NCBI GenBank assembly: GCA_910577415.1
Contig: CAJTLK010000078.1
Coordinates: forward strand, 1 to 8,546
DNA length: 8,546 bases
Origin: an uncultured Oscillospiraceae bacterium
GTDB taxonomy: Bacteria; Bacillota; Clostridia; Oscillospirales; Oscillospiraceae
Direction: 5' to 3'
Part shown: piece by piece, positions 1 to 5,461 of the stretch
Position numbering within the stretch: position 1 is the first letter of the stretch
Layout of the letters: every line of letters starts with the position of its first letter
Notes under the pieces: model-generated
Told to the model about the DNA's origin: nothing
The model's database searches: none
Seen by the model: only the letters and a program-made list of their open reading frames with translations
Made by a program: the position numbers and the translations under genes

Positions 1-10
1 CAACTGTAAT

Positions 11-29
11 ATATGAAAAAATATGAAAA
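11..29. repeat. Short A/T-rich tandem direct repeat
   Basis: The nine-base word ATATGAAAA occurs twice, at 11-19 and 21-29, with a period of ten bases. It lies in the A/T-rich stretch beyond the fbp terminator, where I see no gene. It could be part of a promoter or an A-tract upstream element of something outside the window, or chance in low-complexity sequence. Nothing else is recognisable in 1-47. Confidence 0.35.
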
Positions 30-40
30 TTGGCGAATAC

Positions 41-78
41 AGAGAAAGGGTGGGCGAGGGGAGACCCCGCGCCCACCC
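41..78 (-). terminator. Rho-independent terminator of fbp
   Basis: Reading leftward, the fbp stop codon (87-89) is followed 8 bases later by a very GC-rich hairpin. The outer stem is 9 perfect base pairs (70-78 with 48-56). After a single A/G mismatch come 4 further G-C pairs (65-68 with 58-61) around an AGA loop at 62-64. The minus-strand transcript then continues TTTCTCT, a short and imperfect U-tract. The position directly after fbp and the stem strength support terminator function; the modest U-tract is the weak point. Confidence 0.75.
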
Positions 79-86
79 GAACTATT

Positions 87-2039
87 TTATTCACCCTGTT
101 CTTTGATGGTTCCTTCCCGATAGGCGGAGAGCAGATCCTTCAGATGTCCAATACGCTCCCGGAGCTGGGCGCCGGTGTCGGTGTCCGCTACCAGTACCCG
201 CCGGGGCATATTCTCCACGATTCGGACCCTGGGGGCGCTCTGCCGTGGGTCCTCCATGATCTGAGCATAAGGCTTATGTTGGGCCAGGGCCAGGTGATGG
301 GAGTTATAGATGAGGGTATAGCCGCCGAAGCCGGTTTGCCGCTGATATGCCTTGGAGATACCGCCGTCGATGACAAAAAGCAGTCCCTCGCCCCGGATGG
401 GGCTTTCCCCCTCCTTTTCCTTTACCGGCACATGGCCGTTGACAATGTGTGAATGGGCGGGGTCCAGGCCAAATTGCCGTAGGATGATCTCGCAGGTGGA
501 GCGGGCTTTCACGTGGAGGTAGTAGGGGTTATAGACTTCTATGTGGGCCGCCTTGTCGGCGATAAAGTACCGCTCAAAGGTGGACAGCTTGCTTTTGCCA
601 AAGAGGGGAGATTTGGGACCAGCCCACAGATACCAGAAGTAATCTGCCGCGCTCTCATGCTCCGGCGTACCCGGCTTGGTGTAGAAGGCGGAGCGGACCT
701 TGGCGTCCAAGGCGTCCAGGTAGGCTTTACCCGAGAGGATTTCTCCGTCTACCGTCACCTCGTCAAAGCTGCCGTCGGAGCGCATGGGAATACAGCCATG
801 GTAGAGGAGGTTGCCGTTGACGACCTTGTACATCCCGCCCCTGCTGAGGAGAAAGCGGACATGCTTGCGCAGCAGTGTATTATGCTGGAAGGTGGCGGTG
901 AGCTGCGCCATGAGCTGCGCCTCGCCGGGCGTCAATGTGGTGGGATCATCGGGGTCTACGGTGGGGAAGCGGGTGTCCAGCATCTCATAGGCTTTGCCAT
1001 CCACTGTCACTGTGCCGTTTTGGAAATCCACCTGGGGCAGAAGGATGCGGTCTGCCATGCCATATTCCGGGTGGCGTTGGAGGAGCTGAGCCTCCAGCTT
1101 GAACTCCAGCACCGCCATGGCCTTGTGCATCTTGGAGGCGAGGCTTGCATCGATGGGATCGTATTCGTTCTCGTCCAGGATATGAGGGGCAAAGCGCTCA
1201 CAGGGATCGTCGCCGTAGACCTCGGCGGCAAACATGGACAGGGGGCGTAGATTGATGCCGTAGCCGTCCTCTAACTGGTCAAAGTTGTTGTAGCTGAAGC
1301 AGCGGCGCAGAACGCTGGCCACGCATACCTGGCTTCCGGCGGCGGCGCCCATCCATGCAATGTCGTGGTTGCCCCACTGGATGTCCACATCGTGGAATTT
1401 CCGCAGCTGTTCCAGGATACGGTCTGCGTGGGGGCCACGGTCATAGATATCACCTAAGATATGCAGCCCATCCACCGCGCATTCCCGGATAAGGTCGCAG
1501 AACTGGATGATGAAGGCGTCAGAGGAGCCGGTGGACACGATGGAGCGGATGATCTCCTCGTAATAGCGTTCTTTGCTGTCGTCGGCGTCGGCGTGGAGCA
1601 GCTCGTCAATAATGTAGGAAAAGTCCTTGGGGATCTTTTTCCGCACCTTGGAGCGGGTATATTTGGCGGAGACGGCGGTGCACACCTGGACAAGGCGGTA
1701 AATGGTGATATTGCACCAGTTGTCATACTCCTCCGCTTCCAGCTCCACACGCATCCGGGAAAGGGTCTCGGCAGGGGAACAGATGAGCACCGCCAGCTCC
1801 TCCCGCTCCCGGAGGGCCACGGACCGGGCAAAGAGGTAGTCGATCTTCTCGCGGAGGATGCCGGAGGCGCTGGAGAGAAGATAGTTGAAGGCGTCATACT
1901 CGCCGTGCAGGTCGCTGAAAAAGTATTCCGTTCCCTTGGGCAGGCGGCAGATGGCGTTGAGGTTGATGATCTCCGTAGACGCCGCCAGGGCGGTGGGGTA
2001 GCTGCGGGAAAGGAGCTGTAAGTAATCAAGATCGGTCAT
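87..2039 (-). CDS. fbp: Fructose-1,6-bisphosphatase, class III
   Basis: This 650-aa enzyme hydrolyses fructose 1,6-bisphosphate to fructose 6-phosphate in the cytoplasm, the committed gluconeogenic step. It is the Firmicutes-type class III enzyme with a calcineurin-like metallophosphoesterase core, unrelated in sequence to E. coli Fbp. Visible metal-site motifs are SDLHGE (residues 42-47), GDIYDRG (196-202) and GNHD (223-226). Further conserved blocks are YHGCIP near 413-418, NGHVPVK (534-540) and DGGISKAY (558-565). Length is normal for the family. I chose the start at 2039, not the longer frame to 2159: GGAGG at 2048-2052 sits 8 bases upstream, the promoter lies inside the extended frame, and the extra 40 residues look like translated non-coding DNA. 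The gene is monocistronic with its own promoter and terminator. Known B. subtilis class III Fbp is activated by phosphoenolpyruvate; whether that holds here is inference. Confidence 0.96.
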   Translation of the reverse strand: MTDLDYLQLLSRSYPTALAASTEIINLNAICRLPKGTEYFFSDLHGEYDAFNYLLSSASGILREKIDYLFARSVALREREELAVLICSPAETLSRMRVELEAEEYDNWCNITIYRLVQVCTAVSAKYTRSKVRKKIPKDFSYIIDELLHADADDSKERYYEEIIRSIVSTGSSDAFIIQFCDLIRECAVDGLHILGDIYDRGPHADRILEQLRKFHDVDIQWGNHDIAWMGAAAGSQVCVASVLRRCFSYNNFDQLEDGYGINLRPLSMFAAEVYGDDPCERFAPHILDENEYDPIDASLASKMHKAMAVLEFKLEAQLLQRHPEYGMADRILLPQVDFQNGTVTVDGKAYEMLDTRFPTVDPDDPTTLTPGEAQLMAQLTATFQHNTLLRKHVRFLLSRGGMYKVVNGNLLYHGCIPMRSDGSFDEVTVDGEILSGKAYLDALDAKVRSAFYTKPGTPEHESAADYFWYLWAGPKSPLFGKSKLSTFERYFIADKAAHIEVYNPYYLHVKARSTCEIILRQFGLDPAHSHIVNGHVPVKEKEGESPIRGEGLLFVIDGGISKAYQRQTGFGGYTLIYNSHHLALAQHKPYAQIMEDPRQSAPRVRIVENMPRRVLVADTDTGAQLRERIGHLKDLLSAYREGTIKEQGE

Positions 2040-2079
2040 AGAGTTTTCCTCCGGTCCTATGTGTCGCATTGATATAACA

Positions 2080-2108
2080 AGTATATCATAGAAAAATGTG
2101 CTTGTCAG
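2080..2108 (-). promoter_or_regulatory. SigA-type extended -10 promoter of fbp
   Basis: On the minus strand a -35 CTGACA (2103-2108, 5 of 6 to consensus) and a -10 TATACT (2080-2085, 5 of 6) are separated by exactly 17 bases. The bases just upstream of the -10 read TGA, which makes an extended -10 (TGn). Transcription would start near 2073, giving a leader of roughly 34 bases that contains the GGAGG ribosome binding site. No operator or riboswitch-like fold is apparent in this short leader. Confidence 0.75.
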
Positions 2109-2136
2109 CAAAAACCGGGATAGGATTCTCTTTTGC

Positions 2137-2176
2137 GGCAAATAAAACAAGAGGAACAACTTTCGTTGCTCCTCTT
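2137..2176 (-). terminator. Rho-independent terminator of the tRNA-Pro unit
   Basis: On the minus strand, 12 bases at 2165-2176 pair with 2149-2160 (one G-U pair, the rest Watson-Crick), closing a GAAA tetraloop at 2161-2164. The transcript continues GTTTTATTT, a good U-rich tail. The stem begins one base after the CCA end of the tRNA, and the tail ends upstream of the fbp promoter, so the tRNA is insulated from fbp. Confidence 0.88.
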
Positions 2177-2177
2177 T

Positions 2178-2253
2178 TGGTCCGAGTGGCGGGATTTGAA
2201 CCCACGGCCTCTTGGTCCCGAACCAAGCGCGCTACCAACTGCGCTACACCCGG
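2178..2253 (-). tRNA. tRNA-Pro, anticodon CGG
   Basis: A complete 76-base cloverleaf can be folded by eye. The acceptor stem CCGGGTG pairs with CACTCGG, the D-stem is GCGC/GCGC around AGTTGGTA, the anticodon stem is CTTGG/CCAAG, and the T-stem GTGGG/CCCGC carries a TTCAAAT loop. The anticodon loop is TTCGGGA, giving anticodon CGG, which reads proline codon CCG. The discriminator is A and the CCA end is encoded in the DNA. The gene stands alone between its own promoter and terminator. CCG codons are frequent in this GC-rich genome, which fits keeping a dedicated CGG isoacceptor. Confidence 0.97.
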
Positions 2254-2289
2254 ATATGCAATTTTATCAAGCGCTCAAACGCAAAAAAT

Positions 2290-2318
2290 ATTATACTGGC
2301 CTTGCTCAGGATTGTCAA
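2290..2318 (-). promoter_or_regulatory. Consensus SigA promoter of tRNA-Pro
   Basis: On the minus strand a perfect -35 TTGACA (2313-2318) and a perfect -10 TATAAT (2290-2295) are separated by 17 bases. Initiation near 2283 would give a precursor leader of about 30 bases to be removed by RNase P. A full-consensus promoter is typical of stable-RNA genes. Confidence 0.92.
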
Positions 2319-2362
2319 GTCAAATAAGACCTGCCCAACCTATTTTCAGCATACGCTTATCG

Positions 2363-2391
2363 GTATAGTTGTCCCTCAAACGTCATAAGCT
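2363..2391 (+). promoter_or_regulatory. Candidate SigE-type sporulation promoter for the spoIVFA/spoIVFB pair
   Basis: The -10-like CATAAGCT (2384-2391) matches the B. subtilis sigma-E -10 (CATAcaxT) at most informative positions. A -35-like GTATAGT (2363-2369), holding the key ATA, lies 14 bases upstream, the usual spacing. The predicted start near 2398 lies just before the AAAGGAG ribosome binding site at 2401-2407, so the leader would be very short. A second CATAC word at 2350-2357 lacks a suitable -35. A sigma-A reading (TTTTCA at 2343-2348, TATAGT at 2364-2369) has only a 15-base spacer. The rest of 2254-2415 holds the divergent tRNA promoter and nothing else I can name. Confidence 0.42.
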
Positions 2392-2415
2392 GTCTTCTGC
2401 AAAGGAGTGGCAAAT

Positions 2416-3369
2416 ATGGCAAAATCAGCAGGGCGGAGAGTTTATCGGCGCAGAGGGCAGAGGGCGGTACTGGGAGAGCGGGAAAAGCGGCGGCTCGCCC
2501 AGCTCGGGATCTGTGTAGCGATCTTCACGGTGATATTTCTGGGACGGGGAAGCGAACGGTTGGGCGCGATCCGTCGAGAACTGTCCGCCGGACTTTTAAA
2601 CAATGCTGACTTCCGCGGCGCGTTCGTAGACCTTGATTGGGCCGTCGCCTCCGGGCAAAGTATAGGGAAGACCTTAAACGGCCTGCTCTCCGAGGTGTTC
2701 TTACCTACGGAAAAAAAGCCGCCCGCCTCTCGGAAGGGGGCCGCGTTTCGCTCCGTTCAGAAAAATTTGAGGCGGGGCGGTGTGGCAGAGCTTTTAGGGG
2801 GGAGCGCGGAGGAGACACTGCCTCCAGACCCTATGACCGGCAGCGGCGCGGCGCCGACTGCCCAGCCTGTACCCCAACAGGCTGAACCGGCAGCCGAGCC
2901 GGAGGTGATCGTTGTAAATTACACCGGCCCCGCGCTTCCCGATAACACTACGATGGACCGCTATGCTCTGGGACTGGAGCAGACGACTACGCCGCTGCTG
3001 GGACGAATGACCTCTGAATTTGGCTGGCGGGAGCACCCTATCGAGGGCGGGGAAAAATTCCACTGCGGGGTAGACCTGAAGGCAGACTGCGGGACCCCGG
3101 TACTGGCCTTTGCTTCGGGAACAGTGGACTATATTGGAGAAAGTGACATTTATGGACAGTATCTCCAGCTTCGACACGGCAACGGCGTGACCAGCTTCTA
3201 CGCCCATTGCTCCAAGCTCTGTGTCCAGCAGGGGCAACGGGTCACGGCGGGAGAAAAGGTGGCGGAATCCGGCGCCACGGGAGAAGTTACCGGCCCCCAT
3301 CTCCATTTTGAGATGAAAAAAGATGGAGTGCGGTTGAATCCGGCCTATTATATTGAGACCACGGCATGA
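2416..3369 (+). CDS. Membrane-anchored M23 (LytM) domain protein, SpoIVFA-like
   Basis: This 317-aa protein has a strongly basic N-terminus (residues 1-26), one membrane segment (about 27-43), a 120-residue linker region ending in a Pro/Ala/Glu-rich stretch (about 135-165), and a C-terminal M23/LytM domain (about 190-312). All M23 metal and catalytic positions are present: H216 and D220 (HxxxD), H264 (YAH), H295 and H297 (HLH). Topology is probably N-in with the domain outside the membrane. The next gene is an M50 site-2 protease in the SpoIVFB position, so this is most likely the SpoIVFA counterpart, which in Bacillus anchors and inhibits SpoIVFB in the outer forespore membrane. The intact active site also allows a real peptidoglycan endopeptidase. 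I chose ATG 2416 over an in-frame GTG at 2407 because the GTG overlaps the AAAGGAG site (2401-2407), which is spaced 8 bases from the ATG. It is not close enough for me to assign a symbol with certainty. Confidence 0.88.
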   Translation: MAKSAGRRVYRRRGQRAVLGEREKRRLAQLGICVAIFTVIFLGRGSERLGAIRRELSAGLLNNADFRGAFVDLDWAVASGQSIGKTLNGLLSEVFLPTEKKPPASRKGAAFRSVQKNLRRGGVAELLGGSAEETLPPDPMTGSGAAPTAQPVPQQAEPAAEPEVIVVNYTGPALPDNTTMDRYALGLEQTTTPLLGRMTSEFGWREHPIEGGEKFHCGVDLKADCGTPVLAFASGTVDYIGESDIYGQYLQLRHGNGVTSFYAHCSKLCVQQGQRVTAGEKVAESGATGEVTGPHLHFEMKKDGVRLNPAYYIETTA

Positions 3370-3971
3370 TCCTGGGCCGGGTGGAGATCAGCGGCGGCGC
3401 CCTGCTTGTGTGGGCGCTGCTCTATTACATGGATAACAGCGGCGCGGCGCTTTGGGTCCTGCTGGGGTGCGTATGCCACGAGTTGGGTCACTGTTTGGCC
3501 GTCCGCGCCTTGGGAGGGAGGATCAGCCGTCTGCGGCTGACCTTCGCCGGGGCGGAACTGCGGTTGTCCGCCGCGAGGGAAATGCCCCATGGGCGAATGA
3601 TGCTGGTGACGCTGGCCGGTCCGATGACCAATCTGCTGTTGGTTCTGTTTTCCATGGTTTTGGCCCGGCATGGGGTGGGGGAGAGACTCTATCTCTTTGC
3701 CGGGATCAATCTGGGGCTGGCCGTATTCAATTTGCTGCCGGCAGGGTGGCTGGACGGAGGTATGCTGCTCCGGGAGGCGTTGATATGGGTGGGCCGGGAA
3801 GAGCTGGGGGAACGGTTCACAAGTGTTTGCTCCGCCATCGCTGCCGGCTTGCTGCTGGGGCTGGGGTGTATCCTCCTGTGGCACAGCCAGGGGCAGAACT
3901 TCACTCTGCTGCTGGCGGGCGGGTGGATGCTTTGGTGGGCGCGGCGGCAGCGGCAAGGGGGCTTTCATTAA
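3366..3971 (+). CDS. spoIVFB: M50 site-2 protease, SpoIVFB-like
   Basis: This is a 201-aa integral membrane metalloprotease. The zinc motif HELGH is at residues 38-42, inside the second hydrophobic segment, and the third ligand is D130 in NLLPAGWLDGG. About six membrane segments are visible (10-22, 26-48, 78-100, 107-125, 152-172, 178-192). In Bacillus, SpoIVFB cleaves pro-sigma-K in the mother cell to release active sigma-K. This protein is clearly shorter than B. subtilis SpoIVFB (about 288 aa) and stops at a basic, Gln-rich tail straight after the last helix, so the C-terminal CBS domain is missing. The start overlaps the upstream stop as ATGA, and no good ribosome binding site is seen, so translation probably depends on coupling. 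The substrate is inferred from family and neighbour; a non-sporulation site-2 protease is the alternative. I see no hairpin terminator after it. Confidence 0.85.
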   Translation: MILGRVEISGGALLVWALLYYMDNSGAALWVLLGCVCHELGHCLAVRALGGRISRLRLTFAGAELRLSAAREMPHGRMMLVTLAGPMTNLLLVLFSMVLARHGVGERLYLFAGINLGLAVFNLLPAGWLDGGMLLREALIWVGREELGERFTSVCSAIAAGLLLGLGCILLWHSQGQNFTLLLAGGWMLWWARRQRQGGFH

Positions 3972-3999
3972 AAACAGATGAAAAAAGTGAAAATTTTGC

Positions 4000-4028
4000 T
4001 TGCATTGGGAGATGGACTGTGATAAAAT
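4000..4028 (+). promoter_or_regulatory. Promoter of rplS, with A-rich upstream element
   Basis: A -10 TAAAAT (4023-4028, 5 of 6) is preceded by TGA, making an extended -10. It is 17 bases from a weak -35 TTGCAT (4000-4005). The stretch 3970-3998 is A/T-rich with A-tracts and could serve as an UP element, which is common at ribosomal protein promoters. Initiation near 4035 gives a leader of about 93 bases before rplS. The -10 is enclosed by an inverted repeat, annotated separately. Confidence 0.65.
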
Positions 4029-4037
4029 ACCACAGTC
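4015..4037. repeat. Perfect inverted repeat enclosing the rplS -10 element
   Basis: The seven-base arms GACTGTG (4015-4021) and CACAGTC (4031-4037) are perfect reverse complements around a 9-base A/T-rich centre (4022-4030) that contains the -10 hexamer. The position would let a dimeric DNA-binding protein block or modulate initiation. It resembles the TGTG...CACA layout of Rex or CRP-family sites, but the inner gap is 9 rather than 8 bases. Alternatively it is a weak 3' hairpin of the spoIVFB transcript; no U-tract follows. Confidence 0.5.
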
Positions 4038-4046
4038 TCAATAAAA

Positions 4047-4108
4047 GGGTGTTCCGCTGCGGCGTCGTTTCAGCGAGAGAACGGCACAGAAAACCGGAAT
4101 GAACGCCT
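4047..4108 (+). promoter_or_regulatory. Structured 5' leader of rplS, probable L19 autoregulatory leader
   Basis: The leader folds by eye into one long interrupted hairpin. 4047-4051 pairs with 4104-4108 and stacks on 4052-4056 paired with 4095-4099, leaving a TGAA bulge at 4100-4103. Three more pairs (4057-4059 with 4087-4089) follow, then a 7-base-pair stem (4064-4070 with 4079-4085) with an 8-base loop. The structure ends 5 bases before the TAGGAGG ribosome binding site at 4114-4120. An L19 leader family (Rfam) is known upstream of rplS in low-GC Gram-positive bacteria and is thought to let free L19 limit its own translation. Membership is inferred from position and fold only. A competing hairpin, CGCTG 4055-4059 with CAGCG 4071-4075, excludes the inner stems. 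Confidence 0.6.
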
Positions 4109-4127
4109 ATCATTAGGAGGAACAAAA

Positions 4128-4469
4128 ATGGATCTGATGCAGGCTTTTACCGCCAAGTACAAGAAGGAAGAGCCCCCCAAGGCCGACATTGGCGACACCG
4201 TTCGTGTCCACGTGAGGGTCAAGGAAGGCTCCCGTGAGCGTATCCAGGTGTTTGAAGGCACCGTCATTGCCAAGAAGCATGGCGGCATCGACGAGAGCAT
4301 TACCGTGCGCCGTATCTCTTACGGTGTGGGTGTGGAGAAGGTTTTCCCCCTCCATGCGCCCGCCGTCGAGAAGATCGAGCTGGTCCGCCGGGGCAAGGTC
4401 CGCCGGGCGAAGCTCTATTACCTGCGTGACCGCGTGGGCAAGGGCGCCAAGCTCAAGGAGAAGCTGTAA
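4128..4469 (+). CDS. rplS: 50S ribosomal protein L19
   Basis: This 113-aa basic protein has the normal L19 length and the characteristic core: GDTVRVHVRVKEG near residues 22-34, a FEGTVIAKK block at about 43-51, and a C-terminal half dense in Lys and Arg (VRRGKVRRAKLYYLRDR, about 86-102). L19 sits on the 50S subunit at the 30S-50S interface. The start is fixed by TAGGAGG at 4114-4120, 7 bases before the ATG. The gene is monocistronic: its own promoter and structured leader lie upstream and a strong terminator follows 14 bases after the stop. In many Firmicutes rplS neighbours rbgA and rnhB, as here. Confidence 0.98.
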   Translation: MDLMQAFTAKYKKEEPPKADIGDTVRVHVRVKEGSRERIQVFEGTVIAKKHGGIDESITVRRISYGVGVEKVFPLHAPAVEKIELVRRGKVRRAKLYYLRDRVGKGAKLKEKL

Positions 4470-4483
4470 GAGGTCAAAACAGG

Positions 4484-4512
4484 AAAGGAGCGGGAATCCC
4501 CGCTCCTTTTTT
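4484..4512 (+). terminator. Rho-independent terminator of rplS
   Basis: Eleven bases at 4484-4494 pair perfectly with 4498-4508, with G-C pairs in the upper stem and an AAT loop at 4495-4497. The run of T at 4506-4512 forms the U-tract. It separates rplS from the rbgA operon promoter, which begins only a few bases downstream. Confidence 0.93.
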
Positions 4513-4518
4513 GCACAC

Positions 4519-4547
4519 TTTTCAAACGATGGGAAATTGTGTATAAT
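4519..4547 (+). promoter_or_regulatory. SigA promoter of the rbgA-rnhB-yraN-dipeptidase-thrC operon
   Basis: A perfect -10 TATAAT (4542-4547) lies 17 bases downstream of a -35 TTTTCA (4519-4524, 4 of 6). Initiation near 4554 gives a leader of about 26 bases that carries AAAGGAGG at 4565-4572, 7 bases before the rbgA start. I find no further promoter or terminator before the window end, so this is probably the promoter for all five genes. Confidence 0.75.
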
Positions 4548-4579
4548 CATTTAACAATGACGACAAAGGAGGCGGGAGG

Positions 4580-5461
4580 ATGAATATTCAGTGGTACCCC
4601 GGTCACATGACCAAGACGAGAAGACAGATCGAGGCAGACCTGGGCCAGGTGGATATGGTGGCCGAGATCGTGGACGCCCGCATCCCCATCTCCTCCCGCA
4701 ACCCGGATATCGACGCCATTGTGGGGGCTAAACCCCGACTGGTGGTCCTTAACCGGGCGGACCAGGCCGACCCGGCGGGGAACAGGTTTTGGACAAAAGC
4801 CTTTCAAGACCAGGGCTTTGCCGTACTGGAAACCGACTCTAAAACAGGGAAGGGCGTCTCCAGGTTTTCCGAGGTCTCCCGTGTCCTTTTAAAGGAACAG
4901 ATCCAGCGCTGGCAGGCCAAGGGCCAGGTGGGCCGTCCCATCCGGGCCATGGTGGTGGGGGTGCCCAACGTGGGGAAATCCACCTTTATTAACCAGGTGG
5001 CCCACCGAAAGTCTGCCAAGGCGGGGGACCGGCCCGGTGTGACCCGGGGCAAGCAGTGGGTCACCGTGGACAGCGGCCTTGCCCTGTTGGATACCCCCGG
5101 CATCCTCTGGCCCAAGTTTGAGGATGAGCGGGTGGGGATGCACCTGGCCTATACCGGGGCGGTGAAGGACGATATTATGGATGTGGAGACCCTGGCCTGC
5201 CGACTGATGGATGATCTGGCCGCCCGTTATCCCCAGGCCCTTGCGGAGCGGTACAAGGTAGATATTCCGCCCAGGGAGGCGGAACAGGACGCCGTGGCCT
5301 ACGGATATGCTCTTTTGGAGCAAGCTGCCGGAAAGCGGGGCTTCCGTATTTCCGGGGGCGATGTGGACACCGAGCGAATGGCCCGTATCCTGTTGGATGA
5401 GTTCCGCGGTGGCAAGCTAGGACGCTTTACACTTGAACTGCCGGAGGGTGAGGGGCAATGA
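4580..5461 (+). CDS. rbgA: Ribosome biogenesis GTPase RbgA (YlqF), 50S subunit assembly
   Basis: This 293-aa circularly permuted GTPase drives a late step of 50S subunit maturation in the cytoplasm. Motifs appear in the permuted order G4-G5-G1-G2-G3: NRAD (residues 58-61, in place of NKxD), DSK (86-88), GVPNVGKST (127-135), T155 in PGVTRG, and DTPG (171-174). The N-terminal WYPGHM signature carries H9, the residue at the place of the catalytic histidine reported for B. subtilis RbgA. A C-terminal helical domain (about 200-285) follows, as in the family. It is the first gene of the operon. Many Clostridia have a signal peptidase gene (lepB) between rplS and rbgA; here there is none. Confidence 0.96.
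   Translation: MNIQWYPGHMTKTRRQIEADLGQVDMVAEIVDARIPISSRNPDIDAIVGAKPRLVVLNRADQADPAGNRFWTKAFQDQGFAVLETDSKTGKGVSRFSEVSRVLLKEQIQRWQAKGQVGRPIRAMVVGVPNVGKSTFINQVAHRKSAKAGDRPGVTRGKQWVTVDSGLALLDTPGILWPKFEDERVGMHLAYTGAVKDDIMDVETLACRLMDDLAARYPQALAERYKVDIPPREAEQDAVAYGYALLEQAAGKRGFRISGGDVDTERMARILLDEFRGGKLGRFTLELPEGEGQ

Noticed and set aside
513..1250. Long open frame opposite fbp (245 codons, plus strand)
   Set aside because: It lies wholly antisense to fbp, has no ribosome binding site and no recognisable motif; long antisense frames are expected in GC-rich genes.
2040..2159. In-frame 40-residue N-terminal extension of fbp
   Set aside because: The extension covers the promoter -35 and -10 and part of the tRNA terminator tail, and a good GGAGG site is spaced correctly only for the start at 2039.
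2149..2176. Hairpin as a terminator for plus-strand transcription
   Set aside because: No plus-strand gene ends before it, and the plus-strand tail is only a short T run inside the tRNA end.
2350..2357. CATACGCT as the sigma-E -10 box
   Set aside because: The -10 match is good, but no ATA-containing -35 lies 13-16 bases upstream; the downstream pair at 2363-2391 fits better.
3348..3968. Long open frame opposite the M50 protease (206 codons, minus strand), rich in Pro and Gln
   Set aside because: Composition reflects the reverse complement of a Leu/Gly-rich membrane protein; there is no start signal and the plus-strand frame has clear protease motifs.
4015..4037. Rex or CRP/FNR operator identity for the palindrome
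   Set aside because: The layout TGTG...CACA is similar, but the inner gap is 9 bases instead of 8, so a named regulator cannot be assigned.
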